Part shown: one piece after another, positions 44,768-54,244 of the stretch
Numbering within the stretch: the first letter of the stretch is position 1
How the letters are laid out: each line of letters starts with the position of its first letter
DNA from: Halieaceae bacterium UBA5044
GTDB lineage: Bacteria > Pseudomonadota > Gammaproteobacteria > Pseudomonadales > Halieaceae
Length of the DNA stretch: 64,000 bases
Assembly: GCA_002416125.1 (NCBI GenBank)
Contig: DIBU01000001.1
Span: 124,001 to 188,000 of the forward strand
Direction: 5' to 3'
Notes under the pieces: model-generated
Databases searched by the model: none
What the model saw: only the letters and a program-made list of their open reading frames with translations
What the model was told of the DNA's origin: nothing
Translations under genes and position numbers: made by a program

Positions 44768-45937
44768 TTATTCGCCCTCCAGCACGGCGTCCCGCGCATT
44801 GATGTAGGCCTGCTCCGATATGTGGTGGTAGGCTCTGACCCCCTCATAGAACGCCCTGAATGACGCATGGATCCGCGCGGCCAGGGGGTCACTCGCCACC
44901 AGCTCCTGCATGGTCTGCTCACTGGCCCGATACAGGGCCTGCATCACGTCGTCCGGCAGCTGCCGCAGCTGCACGCCGTGTTTCTCCACCAGTTCCCGAA
45001 GCGCCGCATTATTGCGCGCCGTGAACTCGTCCAGCATCATCTGGTTCGCGGCGCGGGCCGCAGCGGTCACGATAGCCTGCAGGTCTGGGGGCAGCGCCTC
45101 GTAGGCGTCCTTGTTGATAATCAGCTCCAGCATGGCGCCGGGCTCGTGCCAACCCGGATAGTAGTAGTACTTGGCCACCTCGTGCAGCCCCAGGGCCAGG
45201 TCGTTGTAGGGGCCGACCCACTCGGCTGCATCAATCACCCCGGTCTGCAACGACGTGTAGAGCTCGCCACCGGAAATACGGACTGACGTTCCACCGGCCG
45301 CGGTAAACACGTCACCGGCAAGGCCGGGGATGCGCATCTTCAGACCCTGCAGGTCTGCCAGGGAGTTGATCTCCTTGCGAAACCAGCCCGCCATCTGCAC
45401 ACCGGAATTGCCGCCGGCGAAGGGAATGATGTTGGCAGGGGCGTAGGCCTCCCGCCACAGTTCCAGGCCGCCGCCGAAGTGCAACCAGGCATTGATCTCC
45501 TGCGCCGTCATGCCGAAGGGAATGGCCGTGAAGAACACCGAAGACGGTATCTTGCCCTTCCAGTAATAGGCAGCGCCGTGACCGGCATCGGCCACGCCCT
45601 GGCTGACGGCATCGAACACTTCGAATGCCGGCACCATTTCGCCGGCGCCGTAGACGCGCGCGGTGAGGCGCCCGTTACTCATTTCACCCACCATGCGGGC
45701 GAAGTTCTCGGCGCCGGCGCCCAGGCCGGGAAAATTCTTCGGCCAGGTCGTGACGATTTTCCAGCTGTAGTGCGCCTGCTCGCCGCCGCTGCCGGCCTGG
45801 GTGCCGTCCCGCCCCGCGAGTGCGCTGACACCACCGGCGCGCTCCGCCGCCCACAGCCCCAATACCAGCACCAGCGCCGCCAGTAGCAACAGTATGATAG
45901 CGGGCGTAAAGCGTCGTTCGAGGCTGGGCTGTGGCAT
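44768..45937 (-). CDS. TRAP transporter periplasmic solute-binding protein (DctP/TakP-like)
   Basis: A 389-residue binding protein of the TakP type (SWKIVTTWPKNFPGLGAGAE; GLKMRIPGLAGDVFTAAGG; LQTGVIDAAEWVGPYND). TakP relatives bind 2-oxoacids or other carboxylates. The N-terminal hydrophobic segment (residues 14-32, IILLLLAALVLVLGLWAAE) has no obvious signal-peptidase site or lipobox and may anchor the protein in the membrane. It is on the strand opposite the permease genes, converging on the thioesterase. Confidence 0.9.
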   Translation of the reverse strand: MPQPSLERRFTPAIILLLLAALVLVLGLWAAERAGGVSALAGRDGTQAGSGGEQAHYSWKIVTTWPKNFPGLGAGAENFARMVGEMSNGRLTARVYGAGEMVPAFEVFDAVSQGVADAGHGAAYYWKGKIPSSVFFTAIPFGMTAQEINAWLHFGGGLELWREAYAPANIIPFAGGNSGVQMAGWFRKEINSLADLQGLKMRIPGLAGDVFTAAGGTSVRISGGELYTSLQTGVIDAAEWVGPYNDLALGLHEVAKYYYYPGWHEPGAMLELIINKDAYEALPPDLQAIVTAAARAANQMMLDEFTARNNAALRELVEKHGVQLRQLPDDVMQALYRASEQTMQELVASDPLAARIHASFRAFYEGVRAYHHISEQAYINARDAVLEGE

Positions 45938-46017
45938 AGTGTTCTGCTTATCGTTGGAAAATCAGGTGCTTAGGGCACCGGAGCATAGCACTGCCGGGCG
46001 CGCGAACAAACCGGCAG

Positions 46018-48168
46018 TCACAGCGGCTGCAGCTTGGCGTACTGCACCACCAGCCACTTGCTGCCCTCGTCATCAAAATTGACCTGTACCCGCGCATTGC
46101 CGCCGCTCCCCTCGAAATTCAGTACCGTGCCCTCACCGAACACCGGGTGATGGACACGCTGACCCAGGCTCAAACCGGTGTCCGGCACGCTGGCCTGGGT
46201 GAGGCTGCTCACCGGCCGACTGATGCTGGTATGCAGGCGAACTTCCTGCAGCAACTCAACCGGAATCTCTCGAATGAAGCGCGACGGCGTGTTGTAGCTT
46301 TCGCTGCCGTGGATGCGCCGGGACTCGGCGTAGGTAATGACCAGCCGCTGCATGGCCCGGGTGATGCCCACGTAGGCCAGGCGGCGCTCCTCCTCCAGCC
46401 GACCCGGCTCCTCCAGAGACATGCGGTGGGGAAACAGGTTTTCCTCCATACCGGCCAGGAACACCAGCGGGAACTCGAGGCCCTTGGCGGAGTGCAGGGT
46501 CATCAACTGCACGCTGTCTTCAAAATCATCCGCCTGGGCATCACCGGCATCCAGTGCAGCACTGTCCAGAAACTGCTGCAGGGGTGAGAGCTCGTCGCCC
46601 TCGGGGGCAAACTGCTTCGCCGCGCTCACCAGCTCTTCCAGGTTTTCCACCCTGGCCTGTCCCTTCTCGCCTTTCTCGTTGCGGTGGAAGTCCGCCAGGC
46701 CCGAGCCCTCGATCACCTGTTCCGCCAGTTCATCCAGGGTGAGCTCATCCGTGCCGGAGTCCAGCTCGTTGATCAGCACCTGGAAGCCCTCCAGGGCGCT
46801 GAGGGCGCGCGGCGGCAGACGCTTCTCCGCACGCGCCACATCGATCGCCCGCCACATCGGTATGGCCTGTTCACGGGCGATTTCACGCACCGTTTCCAGC
46901 GTTTTACTGCCGATGCCGCGGGGGGGTGTATTGATTACACGCTCAAGCGCGGCGTCGTCTCCCCGGTTAGTAAGTAATCGCATATAGGCCAGGGCGTTGC
47001 GGATTTCCAGGCGCTCATAGAAGCGCTGGCCACCGTAAATACGGTACGGGATACCGCTGCGAATCAGGGCTTCTTCCAGCACCCTGGACTGCGCATTGGA
47101 GCGATACAGAATCGCTACCGAGGCCCGCTCACGGCCTTCGCTGATCCACGCCTCTGCCTGCTCGACGATGAAACGCGCCTCGTCCTGCTCATTGAAACCC
47201 GCGTACAGGGAAATGGGGTCGCCGGGCTCGCCATCCGTCCACAGCTCCTTTCCCAGCCGGCCCGCGTTGTGGGCAATGACGCCATTGGCGGCACGCAGGA
47301 TGGTCTGTGTCGAACGGTAATTCTGCTCCAGTCGCACGGTATGCGTGTGGGCGAAATCGTCTCCGAAGCGCTGGATGTTCTCGATCTTCGCACCGCGCCA
47401 GCCGTAGATGGACTGGTCGTCGTCGCCCACCGCCACCACCGGGATGCGATCGCCTGCCAACACCCGCAGCCAGGCGTACTGGATAGTATTGGTGTCCTGG
47501 AACTCATCCACCAGAATCTGGCGGAAGCGCTCGCGATAATGGTTGAGCACCCCGGGATTGTGCAGCCACAGTTCATGCGCCCGCAGCAGCAGCTCGGGAA
47601 AGTCCACCAGACCGGCGCGCTCGCAGGCGGTCTCGTAGGCGCGATAGACCTGCAACATGGTCTGCCCGAACAGATCCCCGGCCGGAACATCCACATGCGC
47701 GGCGCGCAGCCCCTCGTCCTTCTGGGCATTGATGTACCACTGTGCCTGGCGCGGTGGCCAGCGAGACTCGTCCAGGTTGAGCTCCCGACAGACCCGCTTT
47801 ACCAGTCGCAGCTGGTCGTCGCTGTCGAGTATCTGGAAGTTCTGTGGCAGGCGCGCCTCCTTCCAGTGCGCCTTGAGCAATCGGTGGGCCAGCCCATGGA
47901 AGGTGCCCACCCACATCCCGTGGGCGGGAATCCTGAAAATCTCCTCGATGCGCGAACGCATCTCGCGCGCGGCCTTGTTGGTGAAGGTCACCGCGAGTAT
48001 CGACCAGGGTGACACGTCCTGCGCCCGGATCAACCAGGCGATGCGGTGCACCAGCACGCGGGTCTTGCCACTACCGGCCCCCGCCAGCACCAGCAGGTTG
48101 GGGCTTTCATCGGCGACGGCTTCCCGCTGGGCGGCGTTGAGGGGGGAGAGAATGTCAGATACGTCCAT
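46018..48168 (-). CDS. uvrD: DNA helicase II
   Basis: A 716-residue superfamily 1A helicase for nucleotide excision and mismatch repair. Walker A AGAGSGKT at 29-36, TFTNKAAREMR, DEFQDTNTIQY (motif II), GDDDQSIYGWRGA, and the C-terminal LMTLHSAKGLEFPLVFLAGMEE and EERRLAYVGITRA. The C-terminal tail (HHPVFGEGTVLNFEGSGGNARVQVNFDD) is the UvrD/PcrA Tudor-like RNA polymerase-binding domain. It is divergent from the SPOR-domain gene. Confidence 0.97.
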   Translation of the reverse strand: MDVSDILSPLNAAQREAVADESPNLLVLAGAGSGKTRVLVHRIAWLIRAQDVSPWSILAVTFTNKAAREMRSRIEEIFRIPAHGMWVGTFHGLAHRLLKAHWKEARLPQNFQILDSDDQLRLVKRVCRELNLDESRWPPRQAQWYINAQKDEGLRAAHVDVPAGDLFGQTMLQVYRAYETACERAGLVDFPELLLRAHELWLHNPGVLNHYRERFRQILVDEFQDTNTIQYAWLRVLAGDRIPVVAVGDDDQSIYGWRGAKIENIQRFGDDFAHTHTVRLEQNYRSTQTILRAANGVIAHNAGRLGKELWTDGEPGDPISLYAGFNEQDEARFIVEQAEAWISEGRERASVAILYRSNAQSRVLEEALIRSGIPYRIYGGQRFYERLEIRNALAYMRLLTNRGDDAALERVINTPPRGIGSKTLETVREIAREQAIPMWRAIDVARAEKRLPPRALSALEGFQVLINELDSGTDELTLDELAEQVIEGSGLADFHRNEKGEKGQARVENLEELVSAAKQFAPEGDELSPLQQFLDSAALDAGDAQADDFEDSVQLMTLHSAKGLEFPLVFLAGMEENLFPHRMSLEEPGRLEEERRLAYVGITRAMQRLVITYAESRRIHGSESYNTPSRFIREIPVELLQEVRLHTSISRPVSSLTQASVPDTGLSLGQRVHHPVFGEGTVLNFEGSGGNARVQVNFDDEGSKWLVVQYAKLQPL

Positions 48169-48306
48169 CGACCCATTCTACCCAAATTCGCCCGCGGGCG
48201 AACGATCGGATCGGGCGGATTGCGTTGCGAGTGGCGCGGCGAAGCGCAATGCGGACGGCGCTCTGGTACTATTCGCCGAGGCCACAGGGCACACCGGAGT
48301 GAACAG

Positions 48307-49317
48307 ATGAACGACAACAGGCGCGATGATCCCAACCAGGAGGACTCCGCAGACCAGGACTGGACCCCCTGGATGGATGATGACGCCAGCGACGACGACC
48401 TGCCCAGCTTTTCTCACGACAGCGAGGAAGACGCCCCGCGCGCAGGACGCGACGAGGATGCAGGAGACGACTCACTGGACGCAGGGGTCGACTTCGACGA
48501 TGAGGAACGCGGTGTGCCGCCGGTACCCCCGGTCCTGCCGGTCACCGGGCGGGCCCCAGCTCAGCAACCCCCGGCCAGCCGGCGCCCCGGCAGCGAGGCG
48601 CGGGACGACGCCAGCATCGACAGCGGTGATTATGACGACGGCTGGGAAGACGATGAGTTTGAGGAAGACGTGCGCTATGCCACGGAGCCCGCGCGCTTCA
48701 CCGACACCTGGCCCATTGGCCTTATCGCGGTGGCGGCACTGGCCCTGGTGTTGCTGGCGGCCGGCGGCTACGGTGTGATGAAACAGCGCGCTGCAATGGA
48801 ACAGCAGATTCGCGAACTGCAGGCACAGTTGGCGGTGGCTGCGAAACCCGATGACGTCAGCGATGCCCGCGCCAGCCTGGAGACACTGCAGAGCGAAAAC
48901 CGCCAGCTGTCCGAGAGTCTGGCGAGCCTGCGCGATGAAAACCGCCAGCTCAGTGACACCCTGGCGGGCCTGGAGCAGCAGCTAACCGTCCAGCGCGCCG
49001 CCACGGCACGCGCCACACCGCCTGCGGCGAGCAAGCCAGCCAGCGCACCCGCGCCGGCGAAGCCGGCAGCTCCCGCCGCAAGCGGCGAATGGTTCGTCAA
49101 CTTCGGCAGCTACAGTGAGCGCAGTGTGGCAGAACGCTGGTCCACCCGTCTCAAGCCGGGCGCGGGGAAAGTCACCGTGAGTAGCGCGCAACGCAATGGC
49201 GAAACCCTGTACCGGGTGCGGGTGGTGGGGTTGGCTTCCGACAGCAGCGCCCAGGCGGTCGCCCGACAGCTGGAACGGGAATACGACCTGCCGAAACTCT
49301 GGGTCGGCAAGGAATGA
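48307..49317 (+). CDS. SPOR-domain inner-membrane protein
   Basis: A 336-residue protein. A very acidic, low-complexity cytoplasmic region (1-130) precedes one membrane helix (about 139-160). A coiled coil (about 165-235, with repeats of LRDENRQLS type) and an alanine-proline linker lead to a C-terminal SPOR domain (WFVNFGSYSERSVAERWSTRL...YRVRVVGL). SPOR domains bind denuded peptidoglycan at the division site, so a cell-division or envelope role is inferred. It is divergent from uvrD over 138 bases. Confidence 0.85.
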   Translation: MNDNRRDDPNQEDSADQDWTPWMDDDASDDDLPSFSHDSEEDAPRAGRDEDAGDDSLDAGVDFDDEERGVPPVPPVLPVTGRAPAQQPPASRRPGSEARDDASIDSGDYDDGWEDDEFEEDVRYATEPARFTDTWPIGLIAVAALALVLLAAGGYGVMKQRAAMEQQIRELQAQLAVAAKPDDVSDARASLETLQSENRQLSESLASLRDENRQLSDTLAGLEQQLTVQRAATARATPPAASKPASAPAPAKPAAPAASGEWFVNFGSYSERSVAERWSTRLKPGAGKVTVSSAQRNGETLYRVRVVGLASDSSAQAVARQLEREYDLPKLWVGKE

Positions 49318-49388
49318 ACCGGGTGCCATCTTGGCAGTCACACGCGGGACTGCTAAGGTTTGCCTACCATCCAATAAGGAGTACAAGC

Positions 49389-49757
49389 ATGAACACTGCA
49401 AAATCCCTGCTGGCCCTGCTGGCACTGGGCAGTTCCATGGCCATGGCGGAATGTGTGCAACCGGAATCCCCCACACTGCCCGATGGCAGCTCTGCAACCA
49501 TGGACGACATGATTGCCGGGCAGCAGGCGGTGAAAGCGTTCCAGGCCGCCAACCTCGAGTACATGGGCTGCCTGGAAACGCAGTTCACTGCAGCCAAGAA
49601 AACCATTGAGGAGGGCAAGGCGAGCGATGCCGAGGCACTCAAGGCCGCCTACGAAAAAGACGTGGAAGCCTACAATGAGGCGGTGTCCGCCGAAGAAGCC
49701 CTGGCGGGGCAGTTCAACACCGAAATTCGCGAGTTCCGCGCCGCCAATCCAGACTGA
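49389..49757 (+). CDS. Small exported protein of unknown function
   Basis: A 122-residue protein with a clear signal peptide (about residues 1-20, cleavage after AMA) and an AAGGAG site. The mature part has two cysteines (near residues 22 and 59) that could pair, and is helical, rich in A, E and K (LETQFTAAKKTIEEGKASD). I do not recognise the family. A periplasmic location is inferred. It sits 71 bases after the SPOR-domain gene and converges with oxyR. Confidence 0.75.
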   Translation: MNTAKSLLALLALGSSMAMAECVQPESPTLPDGSSATMDDMIAGQQAVKAFQAANLEYMGCLETQFTAAKKTIEEGKASDAEALKAAYEKDVEAYNEAVSAEEALAGQFNTEIREFRAANPD

Positions 49758-49812
49758 TCCGCACCCGGGTGCTGCCCGCCGTCACACGGCAGCGCCCTCT
49801 TCCCCGCAAGCC

Positions 49813-50727
49813 TTACCCGGGCATTGACGCTGCATGCGCCATGAGTGCCTTCCGGAACAGAACCCGCAGCGACATGATGTTACTCACGCCACCGAAATTG
49901 GGCCGCGCGAGAAACGCAATGCTGCGATGAGGACCGGGCTCCTCCAGCGGAATCGCCGTGAGTTCCGAGCTGTCGGACAACAGCTGATCCAGCGCCATTT
50001 CCGGCACCAGTGTGGAGCCCATGTGGCCCGCCACCATTTGAATCAGCGTGTACAGGCTGGCGCCCTCCAGCGTTTCGTCCAGGCTTGAGGCCTGCAGATG
50101 ACAGGCCGCCAGCGCGTGATCCCGCAGGCAGTGCCCGTCTTTCAACAGCATCAAACGTGCCTCCCGCAGGTCCGCGGCGCGCACCGGTGAGGGCAGTTGC
50201 TGGGGGTTGTCGCGGTGGGTGACGACCACCAGATTTTCATCCCAGAATGGAAACTCCAGCAAGCCTTCGTGCGCATAGGGCAGGGCGAGCACGGCCGTAT
50301 CCAGTTCACCGCTGCGCACCTTGTCGACCAGCACATGGGACTGCTCCTCCGCAATGGTCAGACGAAAGTCCGGATATTCACGGCGCACCGCAGGCAGGAC
50401 TTTCGGCAGCAGGTAGGGCCCGATGGTGGGAATGACCCCCATGGTCATGGGAAAACTCAGCGGCTCCCTGGCAACGGTGGCCAGCCGGTAGATATCGTCG
50501 ATCTCCAGGGAAATCGCGGTGGCGCGCGCAAGAATCTGTTCACCCACCGGGGTCAGCAGTACCTTCTTGTTATCGCGCTCAAACAGCTGCACACCGAGCT
50601 GTGATTCCAGTTCGGCAATCGCCGTGCTCAGGGCGGACTGCGAGATGGCGCACTGCTCCGCCGCCTTTTTGAAATGCAGCGTGCGGGCAACGGCGAGCGC
50701 ATAGCGAAGCTGCTTGAAGGAAATCAT
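49813..50727 (-). CDS. oxyR: Hydrogen-peroxide sensor and regulator OxyR
   Basis: A 304-residue LysR-type protein with the N-terminal helix-turn-helix (LRYALAVARTLHFKKAAEQC...SQSALSTAIAELESQLG). The redox cysteines are present at 200 and 209 in DGHCLRDHALAAC, spaced by nine residues as in E. coli OxyR C199/C208. It activates peroxide-defence genes when oxidised. It lies 22 bases after the acyl-CoA dehydrogenase gene on the same strand, so it could be cotranscribed with it. Confidence 0.93.
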   Translation of the reverse strand: MISFKQLRYALAVARTLHFKKAAEQCAISQSALSTAIAELESQLGVQLFERDNKKVLLTPVGEQILARATAISLEIDDIYRLATVAREPLSFPMTMGVIPTIGPYLLPKVLPAVRREYPDFRLTIAEEQSHVLVDKVRSGELDTAVLALPYAHEGLLEFPFWDENLVVVTHRDNPQQLPSPVRAADLREARLMLLKDGHCLRDHALAACHLQASSLDETLEGASLYTLIQMVAGHMGSTLVPEMALDQLLSDSSELTAIPLEEPGPHRSIAFLARPNFGGVSNIMSLRVLFRKALMAHAASMPG

Positions 50728-50749
50728 CGGCGCTGCATGTTCCTCGCGA

Positions 50750-52567
50750 CTAGAACCACTCGGCCGGCATACTCAGCGCTTCATCATACTGCTGCAACAG
50801 GATCTGTGTCTCATGCTGATACTTTGGCAGTTCCCAGCGCGCAAAGAATCGCGCGGCCTGCAGCTTGCCGCGGTAAAAGTGCTCCTCTTCTGTTGCCAGG
50901 GCGCCTGAGCGCAAGCTGTCGGCGGCCGCCAGTGCCTGCTTCAGCCACATCCAGGCAGCGAATACCCGCCCGAAGAAATCAAGGTACACAGCGGCGTTAG
51001 CCAATGCGGCGGTCCGATCCCGGGCAATCTCGGGCAGCAGCGCCTCGGTGACACGGGTCAATGCGGCCACCGCATCCTGCAGCGTCGCCGTGACTTCGCC
51101 AACCACCGGATCCGCGTCCTGCGCACCAACCTCCAGGTCGGCCCTGATCGCCACCATCAGGCGATTGAACACGGCGCCACCCTCAGCGCCAACCTTGCGT
51201 CCCAGCAGGTCAATGGCCTGTATGCCCTCCGTGCCTTCATGTATCGGGTTCAGCCGGTTATCCCTGTAGTACTGCTCGACCAGATGGTCCCGGGTATAAC
51301 CCGCCCCGCCGAGCACCTGTATGGCGAGGTCGTTGGCGGCCAGGCAATATTTCGAGGGCCAGGACTTGATCACCGGCGTGACCAGGTCCAGTAGCGACTC
51401 AGCGGCCTCGCGGTCAGCGGCAGTGCGTGCGGAGCGACTGTCTTCAAACAGCACGCTGGCGTAGAACGTCATCGCCAGAGAAGCCTCCGCATAGGCCTTC
51501 TGGGCCAGCAGCATGCGACGCACATCCGCGTGCTCGATAATCTCGACCTGGGCGCCGCGCGGCTGCGCCTTCGCGGGCCGCGCCGTCCGACCCTGTTTGC
51601 GCTGTTTCGCGTAGAGTAGCGAGTAGTTGTAGCCCTGGTAGCCCAGCGCCGTGGCAAACAGGCCCACCGCGATCCGCGCATCGTTCATCATCTGGAACAT
51701 GTGTGCCAGGCCACGGTTCAGGTCACCCAGCAAGTAGGCGACTGCGCCGTCCTTTTCACCGAAATTCAGCACCGTTGAGGTCGCGTTGCGGAAGCCCATC
51801 TTGTGCAGCAGGCCGGCCAGCGCCACGTCGTTGCGCTCGCCCAGCGAGCCATCGGCATTCACCAGCACTTTGGGGCAGATAAACAGGGAGATACCTTCCC
51901 TGCCTGTTTCCGGGCACACGGTCTTCGCCAACACCATGTGGATAATATTTTCCGTCAGGTCGTGGTCACCGCCGGAGATATACATCTTCTGCCCGAACAG
52001 GCGATAGCTGCCATCCCCCGCCGGTTTCGCCCGCGTGGTAATATCCTGCAGTGAGGACCCCTGCGCCGGTTCGGTGAGGGCCATGGTGCCCGTGAACCGT
52101 CCGCAGCGCATATGCGCGAGATAAGCCGCTTTCTGGGCATCACTGCCGAAGGTTTCCAGCAGATCGGCGGCCGCGATACACAGCAGGCAGTAGCCGGCGG
52201 TGCCCGGATTGGCGGCGTAGAAATAGGCATTGGCCGCGCGCATCACGATATAGGGCAGCTGCATGCCGCCCTCCTCAAAGTCACAGGTGGCGGCAAAGAA
52301 CCCCGCGTCGGCGAAAGCAGACCATGCCTGCCGGGTTTCCGCCACCGTGGTTACCGTCTTGCCATCGAACACCGGTTCCTGCGCGTCGCCCTTGGCGTAG
52401 TGGTTGAAAAAATATTTCTCCGCTACATTCCTCGCGGTTTGCAGGGTCATGTTGATGGTTTCCCGCGTGTGCTCGCGATAGCGCTCACGCGTCAGGACCT
52501 CTGCGGTATCGAATACCTGGAATAACAGGAACTCGATGTCGCGCTCATTCAGTAGAGGGACTTGCAT
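50750..52567 (-). CDS. Acyl-CoA dehydrogenase, long (about 600-residue) type
   Basis: A 605-residue acyl-CoA dehydrogenase of the long class with an extra C-terminal domain, the class that includes 3-methylmercaptopropionyl-CoA dehydrogenase (DmdC). Blocks are GTMALTEPAQGSSLQDITTRA, GQKMYISGGDHDLTENI and the catalytic-base stretch NPIHEGTEGIQAIDLLGRKV. It desaturates acyl-CoA with FAD. It is the third gene of a reverse-strand set with a ligase and a crotonase. No DMSP demethylase is present, so a DMSP role cannot be claimed. Confidence 0.9.
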   Translation of the reverse strand: MQVPLLNERDIEFLLFQVFDTAEVLTRERYREHTRETINMTLQTARNVAEKYFFNHYAKGDAQEPVFDGKTVTTVAETRQAWSAFADAGFFAATCDFEEGGMQLPYIVMRAANAYFYAANPGTAGYCLLCIAAADLLETFGSDAQKAAYLAHMRCGRFTGTMALTEPAQGSSLQDITTRAKPAGDGSYRLFGQKMYISGGDHDLTENIIHMVLAKTVCPETGREGISLFICPKVLVNADGSLGERNDVALAGLLHKMGFRNATSTVLNFGEKDGAVAYLLGDLNRGLAHMFQMMNDARIAVGLFATALGYQGYNYSLLYAKQRKQGRTARPAKAQPRGAQVEIIEHADVRRMLLAQKAYAEASLAMTFYASVLFEDSRSARTAADREAAESLLDLVTPVIKSWPSKYCLAANDLAIQVLGGAGYTRDHLVEQYYRDNRLNPIHEGTEGIQAIDLLGRKVGAEGGAVFNRLMVAIRADLEVGAQDADPVVGEVTATLQDAVAALTRVTEALLPEIARDRTAALANAAVYLDFFGRVFAAWMWLKQALAAADSLRSGALATEEEHFYRGKLQAARFFARWELPKYQHETQILLQQYDEALSMPAEWF

Positions 52568-52600
52568 AGTACATCCTTGAATTGAAGCTACAGACTGCTG

Positions 52601-54235
52601 TTACGTGCCGCGCAGCTCCCGCCGCAGAATCTTGCCCGTGGGCGTCATCGGCAGGCTGTCGGCATACTCGATAATGTGGGGCACCTCGTGCTTCGCCAGT
52701 TTCTTTCTCACCAGGTCCTGCAGTGAGGCGGTGAGTTCCTCCGAGGGCTGCACGCCTTCGGCGAGCACCACCACCGCCTTGATGAGTTCGGTGCGGCGCT
52801 CATCCGGCACACCGACCACCGCCACAATCTTTACCGCCGGCGAGGACAGCAGTACATCCTCGATTTCAGTGGGGCCGATGCGGTAACCCGAGCTGGTGAT
52901 GACATCGTCGGAACGGCCGTGGAACCAGAAATAGCCGTCCGCATCGCGGCTGCCGATATCGCCGGTGACCATCCAGTCTCCGCGAAACTTGTTCGCGGTT
53001 GCAGCCGGGTCATCGAGATAGTGCAGGAACATGGCCGGGTGAGGCCGCTGAATCGCAATCTCACCGCGCTCCCCGTCGGGCACTTCGTTGCCCTGTTCAT
53101 CCACAATGGCGCACACCGCTCCGGGTGTCGGCTTGCCGAGAGAGCCGTGGCGCACCGGCATCAGTTTCGGATTGCTGCCTATCATGCCGTTGCACTCGGA
53201 CTGCCCGAAGCCCTCATTGATCGTCAGGTTGAAGTGTTCATCAGCCCAGTGCGCAAGCTCGGCGCCAACCGCTTCACCTCCGGACAGCACAACGCGCAAC
53301 TGCACCTGGTCGGTTTCGACACGGGCACTGGCTTCACGCATCAGCTTGAGCATGGTGGGCGTGAGCAGCGACACGGTGACCTTGTGTTCCGAGAGAATGC
53401 GGAAGGCCTCCACCGGATCGAACCCCTTCATGCTGGTGGATACGATCCTGCAGCCGTGGAAGGTGCCCACCAGGAAGATATCGGCGAAGCCGGCGACCCA
53501 GGCCCAGTCTGCCTGGGACCACAACACATCCCCGGGCTGGGGGTAATAGTCGAACAGGTACTCGAATATGGACACGTTGCCGAGCACCGCGCGGTGTGGC
53601 ATCACCACCCCTTTGGGCAGGCCTGTGGTGCCCGAGGTGTAGTTGATCCAGGCCGGCTCCTCCGCGCGCGTAGCCACATTCACCCACTGGTCCGACAGCT
53701 CGCGTGTGGCAGCGTAGAATTCCAGCGGCGCGGCGGCCTCCACCTCACCCACCACCAGAATGTGTTCCAGGGTCGGGCAGTCGTCAAAAATACCCTCGAT
53801 TTTGGCGTAGTTTTCCGCATCCACAATGCACAAGCGCGAGCGACTGCCATTGATACGGTGTTTCAGGGCCTCCTCACCAAACAGCACCGACGCCAGGCAG
53901 GACACAATACCCGACTTGAAGCAGGCGATGTGCGATATCGCGCATTCAGGGCGCTGCGGCAGACAGACCGTGATCCGGTCCCCGCGCACGATCCCCAGGG
54001 ACGCAAACAGGTTCGCCAATCGGTTGGCGTGCTGTTGCAGGCTGCGGTAGGTCACCTGTCGCACCTGCCGGTCGGCATCCTCGAATGTGATGGCGACGCG
54101 CTGCTCGTCCGCGGCCCAGCGGTCGCAGATCGCATCCGCGATATTGAACATGTCCGGTATCGACCAGGAGAACTGTTCGCAGAGCTCGTCGTAGGTGCTG
54201 CATACCGGCAGACTGCCGTTCTTTGCGTGGCTCAT
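52601..54235 (-). CDS. AMP-forming acyl-CoA synthetase
   Basis: A 544-residue adenylating ligase. The P-loop motif YTSGTTGLPKGV is at 199-210, NEGFGQSECNGM provides the A5 motif, GDWMVTGDIGSRDADGYFWF the A7 motif, and PMTPTGKILRRELR the A10 lysine. The overall style (FSWSIPDMFNIADAICDRWA near the N-terminus) is that of acetyl/medium-chain acyl-CoA synthetases. It activates a carboxylic acid of unknown identity for the dehydrogenase and crotonase beside it (33- and 9-base gaps). Confidence 0.9.
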   Translation of the reverse strand: MSHAKNGSLPVCSTYDELCEQFSWSIPDMFNIADAICDRWAADEQRVAITFEDADRQVRQVTYRSLQQHANRLANLFASLGIVRGDRITVCLPQRPECAISHIACFKSGIVSCLASVLFGEEALKHRINGSRSRLCIVDAENYAKIEGIFDDCPTLEHILVVGEVEAAAPLEFYAATRELSDQWVNVATRAEEPAWINYTSGTTGLPKGVVMPHRAVLGNVSIFEYLFDYYPQPGDVLWSQADWAWVAGFADIFLVGTFHGCRIVSTSMKGFDPVEAFRILSEHKVTVSLLTPTMLKLMREASARVETDQVQLRVVLSGGEAVGAELAHWADEHFNLTINEGFGQSECNGMIGSNPKLMPVRHGSLGKPTPGAVCAIVDEQGNEVPDGERGEIAIQRPHPAMFLHYLDDPAATANKFRGDWMVTGDIGSRDADGYFWFHGRSDDVITSSGYRIGPTEIEDVLLSSPAVKIVAVVGVPDERRTELIKAVVVLAEGVQPSEELTASLQDLVRKKLAKHEVPHIIEYADSLPMTPTGKILRRELRGT

Positions 54236-54244
54236 AATACCCCC

